From positions 1-64,000 of the forward strand of contig JAAEAF010006909.1 in assembly GCA_011037195.1 (NCBI GenBank): a stretch of DNA of 64,000 bases. Direction: 5' to 3'. Numbering within the stretch: position 1 is the stretch's first letter; each line of letters starts with the position of its first letter. This document shows positions 42,883 through 54,726 of this stretch, piece by piece. The notes below the pieces were generated by a model, which saw nothing but the letters and a program-made list of their open reading frames with translations, made no database searches and was not told the DNA's origin. Position numbers and translations under genes: made by a program. This DNA comes from Triatoma infestans (Eukaryota; Arthropoda; Insecta; Hemiptera; Reduviidae).

Positions 42883-45800
42883 AGTCGGTGCTACTTTGTA
42901 AATGGCAACTTATCTGTAAATGAATGGACATTATTAAAGCATTATAACAATACTAAGCCCCCATTAAGCACAGACTATTCAAACATGTGACTGCACGTAT
43001 TCAACTTAGTAATAGTAAATTTAATTTAAAAAAAAAAATGTATAAGAGTAGCTATACAATAAATAATCTCGTAAAAGTGAGATTTCACCAAATGAGTGAG
43101 AATACCTGGGTTTTAGCTCGTAATGACATAAAATCTATGAAGTATGATTGCGCTCCGAGTACATACAACTTTCCATAAAATTATCACATTTTTCAGTGTC
43201 AATGATAAATTCTATAAATGACGATGACTTCAACAAACCACTACCAGCTGAATACATGAAACCTTCATATAACAGTCCTATGTTGTTTACAAATACATAA
43301 TCAGTGGTTGTGATTGTTGATAGCTTCCTCTTAATAAACAAATAATGGTTGTAATGTATCACAAAACAAAAATATGCATTTCTAGTACTTTCTTCTTTTT
43401 CGATGATCTGGAAAAGAGCGTAAACTAAGAAGAAAGTATAACTCAAAGACCTATATATATTTTTCATTAACTAGAGGTCATAATTCTTAAAAAATTTACT
43501 ACTTTTTTCATTTTTTTTAATTTTACTTTTTGACTTTTTCTTTAATTTTTGGCATGTTAATAACGATCATTTAAGATTTAGTGAATTTTTTTGAAATATT
43601 TCTTTTCAATTTCGTATCTGTTTAAGTATTTTATTTTTAATATCTGAAGGTGTGCATCGCATCGCGTAAATTCATCCACAATGCCGCTTTAAATAATCAT
43701 CGTGTTTGTGAAAGAGATTTTTAAAATGTGTTCCTTTTTTTTGAACTATTATCTAGAACGTTCATTAATTTCTATTTTTATTATTAAACAAAATAGATGT
43801 TTGTGTATCGTTTAAACGATACAAGTTTGTTTTTATGGAAAATAAACTGCAACCGTGTTTCGATTTTTTTTTAAAAAAGTTCAAATGTATTTGTTTCGAA
43901 TGTTTTGTAACTTTCTTTTTTTCCAGAATATGTGGTAGAAATTATTTTCGCTCACGAAATTGGATTACGCTTTCAGTAACCGTATAAATTTACAGAGTTA
44001 ATTGGCAGTCATCAGCATTAGAGAGGTTATCTCTGAAAGACGTAAAAGACTACACCCCAAATATTGCATCTGCTACGATTTTATTAACAATAACATTTTA
44101 TACTTTTAGTTTAAAGTAATTCGTAATTTGTCAATCATTTCTTGCAAACATCAATGGCTTCATGTTGTTACACGTTCTGATAATGTTGTCCAATCCAGGT
44201 AGTTCAACTTTAGTAGTAAACAAAAATTAATGAACGTTCTGGAAAGCTTAGTGCTTGAAAGTTGTACGACATGTCAAAGCTTGCATTTCGAAAAAGAAGT
44301 GTACTCAAGGAGAAATAGTTTTTAAATGATTCACTACCTAAACTTTAATTTTCTTTTCTTTTTTTCCAAGAAAAAAGCAATGCGAAGAATATGTTTTTTT
44401 GCAAAACAAAACAAATATTTTAAATTTTTAAACCAGCTGATTATTTATTTATTTTTCTATAACACTCGGCGTGGCATTGGTACCACATTATTTTAAAATT
44501 TCGGCAATAGAGAGAAAGCCAAATTAGGATGCATCGGTTCGCGAAATTTAAGAAAATCAAATTTTAATAGAACCTTTACACTTTTTTCTCTCTGTCCATT
44601 CATTCATTTATTTGCTATCGAATATTATATAATAAGCAAATGTGATGAACTGAATACATCGCATGGATGGCATTTGGGGGAGCATACCCTTTGATATTAC
44701 TCCATATTGTTGGTGTTTAATGTGTGAGGCTTACCGGACCCGCAGGTGCTTCTAATAGCGTCTCTTAAAAAAGGATAAATTTATTAACATATCACTTTTT
44801 CTTACTTTATTTAACGCATGGATCCAGCAAAAATAAAAACATATTCTGTGCTACAATTTGTGCCGATAGGCAATTTAAAAATACAAATCTCTTAAATAAA
44901 CCATTGTTAAATGTAATTAATCAAATCAAATATAAATTCTTTAAAATAAAGTCATTAATGTCAAGTGATCTATTAAAGTATAACACTATTTTTTGCTCAA
45001 TTTTATCTCTAAAAGACGTCAAATATAATTATTAAAAATATTAATAGTAACAATAATTTTTTCTAAATAATTGATGTAGTAATATTTTTTCCTTTGGTAA
45101 AATTGGAATCATTTAATAAAATATAGATTTGGTTAAAAAATAGGTAAAAAGATTTGGGCGGATAAAAACCTCATACTGAACTGTTATAAAAAAAAGAAAG
45201 TGCATTCTGGCCTTTTAAATTATTTTCTAATTATCAAGAAGTGATAATATTCTACATCGAATCAAGATCAATAATCTTTTATATCTATTTAAAAAAAATC
45301 GGCCTTAATCTGTTCAATAATTTTCAGAGTTAATTTAATTTCTTTACATTGAAGATATTATTTAGTATTGACAAAACCTTCTGTTTTTATATATATATTT
45401 GGGACTGCTACAAAAACATTGCATCTTAAGGTAAGACCTAGAAACGAATAGATTTAGAAAAATGCATTTAGGCAAACCCTATTAGTTGGGAGGGGTCAGT
45501 GTAATTTTTTTTTTTTTTAGGCTAGGATTTCAAGATCTGAAGTGGTGGTCCCAGATATATCTGCAACAGGATAATATATATATATATAAAACTGCACCAA
45601 ATAGGTAAATATGTGCGTTACCATTGAATTCTCATCAATCTTAGTTAATCTGCAGTGTTTTGCCAGAAAAACTAGAAATATTGCCAGAAATTCAGCCCGA
45701 AAGCGATCCACTAAGTTGTCCAAACAAACCAAACAGTAACCTTAAGGGAAAACAGTTTTTCCTGTTCTGATCAAAGTTCCTGACTCTAATCTCTTCATAA

Positions 45801-46748
45801 CCCAATTCATTATTGTTCCAATACACAAACACAACGAAAAAAGTTTTGTCGTAGAAGTCCCATTTAGTTAAAGACCAAACAGACACTTCTCCAATGACTC
45901 GCCGTTAGCATTTCGAAACTATTGAAAGGGATTAAGGCGCACTATCACTGCATTCTCATATTACCTCCTATTATCCGGGGATTGAAGGAAATCCTTCATC
46001 AAACACCTGAGGGAAATCCTTGTTAAAAACTATGACAGATTTTTTGTTACAAATTGTATTATTTATTTAAACATAAATTTTATGTTAATATCGTTTATTA
46101 TACTTTTTACATTTATTTTTATCTGAATAAAAATCCAAAATGGCCTAGATATCGCCCTAATTACCAAGTTGACATTTCTTCAGCTATTTCCAATGAATTT
46201 TGGCATTTTGACTTTATAAAATATAACTTTATTTCCAAGTTAACATATGGAACAAGTTTTTACATCATTATTTTAGTTATGTATAAATGAATTAATCTTA
46301 ATTGAAAATGTGCAGGTGAATATTCAAAATATTTTAATAAAAGTAACTAAAGAACTGCAGGCACTAGCTTATCCAAATTTTCATTATTACAAAACAAAAA
46401 TAAAATATTTTCCCTAACTCTTTTTAGATTTACGAGTGTGTGAGTGTGTGTGTGTGTGTAATTTTTGTCTTAATAGAAGTACGCATCAGCTGTGCTTATT
46501 AAAAATAAAAATAAAAGCTGATTTTGCCTATAAATTTCAACTAGTAACAGAATTTAGATGTATTTTATAAAATGTTATGTGGCTCCCCTTCAATCTATGC
46601 ACAAAAACTGTATATTGATTTAAATTAAATGTTTTTATTTCCTTGTATTTAAAAAGAATTTATAACAAATTAAGATTATTTGTATTATTAGTAAATAACT
46701 GAGAGTTAGTTGTGAAATAAAAGAAATATTTAATTTATCTTTTGAATA

Positions 46749-46750
46749 AA

Positions 46751-46791
<41 letters not shown>

Positions 46792-46793
46792 TA
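46749..46793. repeat. ATT microsatellite
   Basis: About 14 uninterrupted ATT/TTA units followed by an AT run. Confidence 0.9.
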
Positions 46794-48599
46794 TATATAT
46801 ACATAAATATTTTATTTTTCTCAAAAAATTAAAATATATTTTTTAGTAAATTAGGAATCGTTATTAGCAGCGTAGCTCGACAACTTTGAAATAGGGCGCG
46901 GTTAAATTCGTGACATTCTCAATGTTTGATGTGCCTCTTTACTCATATGGCCTTTGTTATGATATTGGTTATGAATAAACAGATTTAAATCTATAACGGA
47001 GAAAAGCTGGAAAACTGTAAACTGTTAATATAACGGTGTAGTAAATCTAAAAATGCTCGTGTTTCTAATCTTTGCCCTAATATCAAAAAATTAAATTTTT
47101 GAAGATTTGTTTTATTCCAACGATGCTGTTCAATACGTTACTCATGGGGTATTATATTGAACGTAAATTACCCAATTTTGGGGATAGATTCCTTGGGTCA
47201 AAAAATAGACCAATAGGCCTCAAGACATAAGCCCATAAATGTTTTCTTTGAAGATTTTGTGCTTAGATGTCTGTTAGCTCACGTCATTTTTATGTTTTCC
47301 AGATTTTTTTAATTACAAACTCATTCAATAAAAGTTTTATAGAAATAAATTTAATACCAACAATTATCCAAATTCTTGGTTTTTAACTTCATTGAGATAA
47401 ACTGCTTAAATGTTATTTGTTAAGAGTTGCGCTTGCTAATGTTATTTTGGTGACCAAAAGCTATGCTCTCTACATTTGATGCGGCCAATAAATGAATCAA
47501 ACAAGATCAATCCAAGCGTTTTGTGATTGTAAATAGATTTAAATTTTTCAGTACTCCTTCAAGTATTTGAGCTCTCCAAGATATTGTTTGGAAAAATCCT
47601 ATGCATGCATCTGAAATATAATATATGTAATTTGTTTATTACAAAAACCTCTCTTCATGACACCACTTTTCCTCGATTCCTTTAAAAAAACTTTTACTGA
47701 TTGACTGAGTTTTGATGAACCCCTTGTTTTAGTGTAAAGTTTTTTTTAGGAGGCCGGGCGACGCTTAATTGCTGAAGATTTTCATTACAAAGTTGTCTAG
47801 CTGTACATAACATTTCCATTGTGTACCTATTTAAAACATTAATTAATTAAATGAAGTTAAAGAAAAACAAAAAATATTTGCTAGATGTGTACCTTGTAAA
47901 TTATAAAAAATAAATATTTTAGACTAATTGTATAAACAATTTTTTTTGTTTTCAGTGAAAAACAAAAATATTTAATATATATATAAAGATAGAAAACTCG
48001 TTGAATTTTATCATTAATTTTTGTTAAATAATAAATATGACACTATTTGCTATTGTGTTAAGATATTGTTCTATTAAAAAAAAAGAAGAAGAAATGAAAA
48101 AGAAAATTTATTATTGTTAATGTGATTTATTATTTTTCGATTACATTTTTTTTTTTAATTAACAAAGAATGTAAAGTTGGAAAATTTGTGGTCTGAACGA
48201 TCAGTTTTTGTTTTTTTCAGACAATGAAATTGTAACAAAATTATAAGCAAAAAAATGTGATAAGTTGAATTGAAAAGCCATCAAGAAATATATATATATA
48301 TGAATGTAATTATTTATATGTTTTTATTGGACTTTTCATTTTGTAAAAAATAAAAACTATATGAATGGCTAGTAATGTTAACAATATTTAAATAAATGTT
48401 TTAATGGTATAGATACAAAAACAAAATAAAATAAAAAAATTAAAATTACCTTGAAAAGAGAGATTTTCTTGTTTTATTGGTTGCCATTTAAATTGATGAT
48501 TCCTTTATCTTTTAAGTTGTATTTAGTTGTAAGTTGTGTTACGCTGCCCGCCAGGAAGTTTGCACTCTTAGGGGCCGCTTAACAACTGTTCTGTTCACT

Positions 48600-48945
48600 T
48601 CTCTTATTGCTGCAATAAATAGTATTGCTATGAATTAAATTTCAAAATTGATAGTTTTCAATGGAAATACATGTTCGAGTTTCTTTGATTACAAAAAATA
48701 TTAGTGAACTGAATATTTCTGGGTATTAAACAAAATATTTCAAAAATGAAAGAAATTGCAGGACGTCTAAACTTACATTATATAATTTTCAATACCAACA
48801 TTGGATGTGACAAGAAGTTTCCGGCCAAAAATCTATCAAACTAGAAGTATGATAAACTGGATGAGATTATATTGTACTAATTTTTGGAATGGAGAGAGAT
48901 ATGGTATGTGATATGGAATGGAGAGAGATATGGCTTGTGAATAAT
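48600..48945 (-). repeat. FamA fragment and a 29-bp direct repeat
   Basis: CTCTTATTGCTGCAATAAATAG, AAATACATGTTCGAGTTTC and AACAAAATATTTCAAAAATG match reverse FamA. At 48,888-48,945 GGAATGGAGAGAGATATGG occurs twice in tandem. Confidence 0.6.
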
Positions 48946-50203
48946 GGTATGGTGATATAGTGAATATTTTTTCCCTCCACTTTTTTGTATTTAACCGAAC
49001 ATTATTCTATCTGGCATTGAACAGAAGTTCTATCGACGTAGAATTGCTGCATTAATAAATTCGGTTAGTTAAACTACCTCAGCATTTTTCCTTTCTAGAC
49101 GTAAACTATTAACTGAATATTTTAATATTAAAAAAATCTTCATTCTTCCTTAATTAGTTTTACTTAATAAAGACACAAATGTCCTTTGTTGTAGTGATCA
49201 TTTGTTCAAGTGACACCACTATTTTCCAGAGGAATCACTTGTTCCCAGACTACTGTGCCTGACGACAATATTTATTTTCAGAAATAGTTTTTGGGAACTT
49301 TTCCACACAAGTATCTTTAAGCCATTAGAAGAATTAACATCTAATGTTACTCTAGATCTCTATTCGTTCTTCCTTATCTAGCCATATCCAGTTTCCCTAA
49401 GAGAGCTTACTTGTATATCTCCGTTTCTCGGCTCGCGCATCATTCGTTTATTTCGGATATTTGCGCCTGTATTCATTATGGACCTAACTCGAGCGTTTCT
49501 TACTCGGTCCATTCTTGAAATCCTTGTAGACCTTCGCCAGAAATCCATCTCCACAGCTGAAAGCTTGTCTCGGAGATGTTTCTTCGTCGTCCATGTTTCG
49601 AAGCCGTTCAGGGTTATGGTTTGGAGGATTGCGTGGTACATATGTTTCTGTACTTCTGGAAGAATTCCAAAGGACTGTGTTTAGCATGAAGGTACACTTT
49701 CTTCCTTCAATTACCATTCGCAAGATATGTTGATCGGAAGATCCATTTGCCTCTACTACGGAGCCTAAATAAGTTTCGGAAATTATTATATCTTTCCGTT
49801 CTAAGTAGGTAGGGTCTGACACTTTTTTTGACAGCTTCATCTGTTTATTCTCAGGCCCCATTGCTTGGCCAGTTTCCGGAACATATAGCTGATGTCGTCA
49901 CTCTGAGCTACAATCACTTGATCGTGTGCAAACTAAGAGATTGTGTATGTAGATGTCCTCCCGAATTGGAATTGGAACTCCCATTCTTTCATATTTATTT
50001 CTCCAGTTTTTCAGAGGCCATCCACATATATCTTAAATAAACAGCCTTGCACAAGACCTTTTGTCCTTGTAAACTCTTCTGATATATATGTACCTACTTT
50101 TACCGTACACCGTAATATATCTTTTATTACGAGGGTCATTCAATAAGTAACGAAACAATCGCTGTCATTCAAAAACGATTTATTAGTCAATACAAAACTT
50201 TCG

Positions 50204-50605
50204 CTACTTTTCATCATAGTCCCCAGCTACATTTATACACTTGTCCCATCGTTCTTCTAATTTGTGTATGCCATTGGCATAAAATTCTTTGCCAATTTTG
50301 CACCTGATTTTTAACTTCTTCATTGGATTTAAAATGTTTCCCACGTAGAGCTCTTTAAGGGGCCCAAACAAATGGAAGTCCGATGGGGCGAGGTCGGGGC
50401 TGTAGGGAGGATGTGGAAGGCTCTCCCACCCCACTTAGTGAATGTGTCTTGAGTTAAATGTGCCGTGTGTGGACGCGCGTTGTTATGAAGCAAAATCAGG
50501 CCTTTAGTTAAGAATCCACGATGTTTCGTTCGAATGGCAGGCCTTACTTTGTTTGTGAGCATATCACTGTAATACTGGCAGTTGATGGTTCGTAATTTTC
50601 GAGAT
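50204..50605 (-). pseudogene. Mariner transposase C-terminal remnant
   Basis: Frames at 50,329-50,562 and 50,204-50,434 read YYSDMLTNKVRPAIRTKHR, LLHNNARPH, then YSPDLAPSDFHLFGPLK. A frameshift lies between the second and third catalytic positions. The second catalytic aspartate is replaced by asparagine. The third aspartate (SDF) is intact. Confidence 0.85.
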
Positions 50606-50611
50606 AGTCAC

Positions 50612-51294
50612 TGTCTGCGCGGCAGACACCCAAGGCGAGATGGCGAGTAGCGGGAAAAATACAAAAAAAATGAATAATAATGTCACAATGAAAACGAGAC
50701 TTACCCTTTGGGGACGGTGAGTGATGAATCGAAGAAGGGTTGATGAGGCGAAGGGGGGGACTGAGAAAGGAAGAGGTGGCGTAAGTGTGTGTGGGTGCGT
50801 GGGTGGCGAAAGAAAGGGACTCTGGTGAGCGGAAAGGGATTGGAATGCTCCTTTAGAAGCCGATGACGCTGCTGTTGAAGCGGCTGATGGGGTTGCAACA
50901 GCCCAGGCGCGGAAGGTGAGTGATTCCGAAGATGATGGCGAGGAAAGACGAGTCTTGTGTCTCAAGGAGATAGTGAATATTAATTTGAAGTCGAAAGGCG
51001 CGAATAAATGAAAAGGCGAACTCACAATACTTTTACTCACTAAAGAAGCGGTAACTACGAAGTTGTGTTGGCGAGAGATAGAAGGTAAGTGAAGAAATTT
51101 TTATTTAAAGAGAACATTTTAAGAGTGTGGGAAAATAAAAGTAGGCGCGAACCAGGAGATAAGAAGCGCCGACAATCCCACCACCAAGAGAGAGAGGTAA
51201 AAGGCGGGAAGGCGTGGGAAATATGCGGGCGATGAAGTAACAATTTAGAAATAGCCAGCCAAAGTTAATCTCTCAAAGGTGCCGCGACCTAACA
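50612..51294. repeat. Solo LTR inside the mariner
   Basis: 683 bp starting TGTCTGCGCGGCAGACA and ending CCGCGACCTAACA. It is flanked by a perfect 5-bp duplication GTCAC (50,607-50,611 and 51,295-51,299). TG...CA ends and a 5-bp duplication mark an LTR left by recombination between two LTRs. It is GC-richer than the surroundings. The 158-codon minus-strand frame through it (Ser/Pro-rich) is probably incidental. No internal retroelement sequence and no second copy is in the window, so the family is unknown. Confidence 0.75.
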
Positions 51295-51956
51295 GTCACA
51301 ATAAATAGAGGGAGGAAGGTGCAACTTCTACCGGTCGTTCACTTCGTTGCTCGTCACTACACTTACACGGCCACTTTTAAATTGTTCTACCCATGTAAAC
51401 GTTCGAACGGTTCAAACCTTTTGTCCCGTATACTTGCAACGTTCTTTCGTGGATTTTACTACCTTTGATACCCTCTGCAACTAAACATCTAGTCACTGAG
51501 CGTCGTTCTTCCGAGGTGCAATGCTCGAGCGGACTCGCCATTGTTAAGTGAATACATTTGAGGTTATGCTTACCAAATACTCTCGAACAGCTGATGAGAA
51601 ACTAAGTACAAGGATGGCAACTTGACGCACTGAAACTATTGTATTGATTAAACAAACCGTTTCTGAACTACAGCGATTTGGCTAGTACTTATTGAATGAC
51701 CTCATAATTCTTTACTTACACCGGCAATATTTAGCGCGTACCACAAGAGCTTACGTGGGATGCTGTCGTACGCTCTTTCCCAGTCAAACATTTCCACATC
51801 CCTATCTTTAGCTTCGTGCTTTTCAAGAATATGGCTGAAAAAGGTGTTCTTTACACGACTTAACACCCGTAAATTCACATTGTTCTTTTGATACTTTAAA
51901 CTCTTTTTCCAGGCTACTTCTAATTTTTCCTGTCATTTTTGAAAAAGGCTAATAAC

Positions 51957-52188
51957 TATGTGGTGGTTGGTTCCGCACACCTGGAAAGCATCAGAAACAT
52001 TTTCCGTGATAGTCTGCTTCATTTTGTGGTCGTCGACCGGTTTCGGGCGTTCGCCTATCTGTTGAATTTGCTCTGTGCAAGTCTGTGTTATAACATTGTC
52101 TGATAAACGCATCCTGAGACGGGCGAATGCCCGAAACCGGTCGATGACCACAAAATGAAGCAGGCTATCACGGAAAATGTCTCTGAGT
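51957..52188. mobile_element. Foldback/MITE-like element, 232 bp
   Basis: Flanked by CTAATAAC (51,949-51,956 and 52,189-52,196). Long inverted arms share GACCGGTTTCGGGCGTTCG-type sequence and TATCACGGAAAATGT. Same family as 33,452-33,627, but with a longer centre and the opposite arm complete. It is inserted in the LINE. Confidence 0.85.
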
Positions 52189-53199
52189 CTAATAACATTT
52201 CTACCTCTGTAGTTGGAGCACTTTTCCCTGTCACATTTTTTAAACATAGGTTATAAAACAGGATCTTATTTCTTCAGGAATTCGTTCCCCTTTTAATATG
52301 TGATTATAAAGCATAGTCAATAATACTAATACTTATTTCCAGCATATTTGGCCCCCAGTTCCTGCGGCTTTCCTGTTCTTACTGCAAGAGATATCTCGAG
52401 ATCAGTATTTTCGAGATTTGTTCTTCTTTAAATTCCTCTCTTTCTTCCTTCAAAAAATTTCCAAAATACTCCTTCCATGGATTAGAATTGTATTAGCTCT
52501 GGGCTTTGTTGTGGTGCGTATACTTTAAAGGGTACGCCAGGCAGCTGCAGATCTTTTATAACCAAGTTGATTATTTATTTTGGCGCAGGTCCTATTCCAT
52601 TCATTATTGCGTTCCCTTATTTTTTCTGCACTTCTTTTCTCCTTTTCACTCCCTGCTGATATCGTCTTTTTTACTTGCCATGTAATATATAATACATTGT
52701 CTTATTTTCTTCTATCAATTCTACAACTTCTTCCGCCAATCGGGCTCTATATGTTTCATTCTCTTTGCCCAGGACTTGTAGCCATATGATTTGAAATAGT
52801 AAAACAGCTTTTTCTGTATATTTTCGATGTACGAGATCCAGGAAAGAATATTTTCCATGAAAGGCTTCTGGTCTAAGGAAATAATCACATTAATTTTGGA
52901 ATTAATTTAGCCTGGCTAATTTTTGAAAACAAAATTGCTCTAAGTTTAGGATGTTATTTAAAAATCAAAAGTTGCTTAAAGTAAAAAATTGCCCAAAAAA
53001 TTGCGAAAACAAGATAATTGCACTTTCGTACCATTCTGCAATTATTATTGATGGAATAATGATTAGCCGTCAGCCTAATATTTAGTAAGACAATTCATAT
53101 GAATTATAATGGTACACAAGAAATGAGTAAAATATTTGTTTTAATAATTAGCTGATAGTACCCGCAGTACCTGCATCTTGGAACAAGTGTTTAGAAATT

Positions 53200-54265
53200 T
53201 CCACTAGCAAGATAAAGATTTAAAAATAAATGGCGTTAATATTTGTAATCTGCGTTTTGCAGATGAAAAATTTGATTGCCAAATCTACAAATGAATTACA
53301 ACAAATGTTCGAGGAATTGGACAATGCTGGAAAATATTCTGGACTTGTCATAAGTCATGAAAAAACGGCACTCTTAACTAATGCTAGCAAAACAGATATT
53401 TTTCTTAATAACAAGAAGTTGTAATGGTCCACTGAAACAATTTATTTGGGACAAACAATATCCTCTAGAGACAATTTCAGCAAAGAAATAGATCGCAGGA
53501 TATCTCTCTCTTGGAAAAAATATTGGTCTCTAAAGTATATATTTAAGAGTAAAACGTCTGAAACGTCTGACCTTTAATATGTGTGTATCCTACCTGCATG
53601 GCTTAGGGCGCTCAGACATGGACACTGACGAAGAAAAATATGGAAAAGTTAAAAGTAGGGCAAAGGGCAATTGCAAGGACCATTCTGGGAGTAAGCAGGA
53701 AGGATAGACTCACTAATGGAGACCACGGTGTTCACGGACCGGTGACCACGGAGTTAATTTAAGAGTGGAAGATGTTGCGGCCACAATTAAAAAACTAAAA
53801 TGGAAATGGGTCGGCCACACTGCAAGATTAGATGACGATCGCTGGACCAAGAGAATTTTAGACTGGCAACCCTCGACTGTTATAGAAAGTGGTAGACAAC
53901 CGTTGAGATGGAGGGATGAACTTAACCAACAAGCAGAAATCCTATGGTAACGTACAGCTCGGAACAAATATTCTTGGTTCAAACCGGGAGAGAGAGGCCT
54001 TTGGCCAAAAAAATGGGCCTAGTTTCCTAATTTGTTTCCATCATTGTAACTTTTTTGTAGTATAATTAATATGTATTTCGATTTTTTGTTTAAAGTATTT
54101 ACATTTCTAGCTATTTATTTTTTCTTTTAAAGTAGTTCAATTATTTTATTTCATATCATTTTATTTCACTAAGTTTGGTATTCATAAAGAAATATCTTTT
54201 GTAATTTTTTTGTAGAAATGGAAACTAATAGAAGGCTTTATTATTATTATTACCCGTAGTACCTT
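53200..54265 (+). pseudogene. RTE-like LINE 3' portion
   Basis: Plus-strand fragments in several frames: a worn active site (RFADE for FADD, about 53,251) and IAKSTNELQQMFEEL. Then TIYLGQTISS (about 53,440), DVAATIKKLKWKWVGHTARL (about 53,770) and GRQPLRWRDEL (about 53,895). This C-terminal order fits RTE-group reverse transcriptases. The end is a TTATTATTATTATT tail near 54,238-54,253, which suits the short-repeat tails of RTE elements. Stops and frameshifts make it inactive. Confidence 0.75.
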
Positions 54266-54709
54266 TACTTTTAGAAAATTATATATTTAGTTTAGTAGGC
54301 CCCCCAACAAAATGTTTTTTTTTGTACTTGTTTCACTTCTTGTTACAGAATATTTGCAGTATTTATTTAGTTTCAAGTAATTCTAATTCAAATTCTCTCA
54401 AAGTAAATAATTGTTTTTCACTGGAAATAAACAATATTTTCTTTAAAAATAAAATATATATTTGTTGAGAATTCAACTGTCTGCCACTCTGCGTCCTGTA
54501 GGCACCGTGGTCATTGGGATTGCGGCAACTATGTTCGGTTAACTCGAGCTTGAGTATTCGATTTGCTTATCTCGTAGCCCATTATTTTCATTGGTTTTAA
54601 TGGCTCTTCTGTTTTTTTTTAAATAAACTTTTTGAGTACCAAATTCCAACGCATCATTAATTGTTTGTTATTTATTTATTGCTCAATCAACGTTTATGTT
54701 GTAAATGAA
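54266..54709. other. Presumed promoter/5'UTR of glucosidase II alpha
   Basis: 54,478-54,545 is locally GC-rich and precedes the proposed first coding exon. No core promoter motif could be fixed. A six-codon upstream frame (54,705-54,725) overlaps the main start. Confidence 0.35.
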
Positions 54710-54726
54710 ATGTTTATTAAAGTAAG
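54710..54726 (+). CDS. Glucosidase II alpha exon 1 (start; inferred)
   Basis: ATG TTT ATT AAA GTA AG before a consensus donor AAG|GTAAGT. Two leftover bases join the G opening exon 2 to give Arg. The result is a positively charged n-region (MFIKVR) before a hydrophobic core, as a signal peptide needs. It is inferred from phase and signal-peptide logic. Confidence 0.7.

Larger units (their letters stand above)
42806..48599. other. AT-rich usp 3'UTR and intergenic DNA
   Basis: No recognised gene or large repeat over nearly 6 kb. It contains many A and T runs, a TG tract at 46,437-46,459 and an ATT microsatellite at about 46,749-46,793. The absence of FamA here is notable beside its density elsewhere. 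Part could be a long usp 3'UTR. Confidence 0.45.
50128..51706 (-). mobile_element. Mariner element, internally deleted and split by a solo LTR
   Basis: Terminal inverted repeats ACGAGGGTCATTCAATAAGT and its counterpart ACTTATTGAATGACCTCAT lie next to TA. The minus strand encodes a transposase N terminus (MASPLEHCTSEERRSV, about 51,495-51,542). It also encodes the C terminus with LLHNNARPH and YSPDLAPSDFHLFG (about 50,370-50,480). The middle of the transposase is absent even after the solo LTR is taken out. The aspartate of HDNARPH is asparagine. It is inactive. Confidence 0.88.
49370..52830 (-). mobile_element. Decayed LINE interrupted by a mariner and a foldback element
   Basis: Minus-strand reverse transcriptase sequence lies on both sides of the mariner at 50,128-51,706. 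To the right are KNRKAAGTGG (about 52,380), CDREKCSNYRGR (about 52,215) and WERAYDSIPRKLLWYAL (about 51,770). To the left are LVQGCLFKIYVDG (about 50,040), FAHDQVIVAQS (about 49,905) and EMDFWRRSTRISRMDRVRN (about 49,510). Removing the mariner and one TA restores the reading frame across the junction. The catalytic dyad is changed (FAHD for F/YADD). It resembles the RTs often labelled endonuclease-reverse transcriptase in insect genomes; the clade is not assigned. The outer ends are approximate. Confidence 0.85.

Noticed and set aside
45517..45886. Two overlapping minus-strand frames downstream of usp
   Set aside because: Short, with no motif or splice logic linking them; left as non-coding AT-rich DNA.
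50564..51040. 158-codon Ser/Pro-rich protein on the minus strand
   Set aside because: It runs through the solo LTR and into mariner sequence in a different frame. GC-richness alone explains the open frame.
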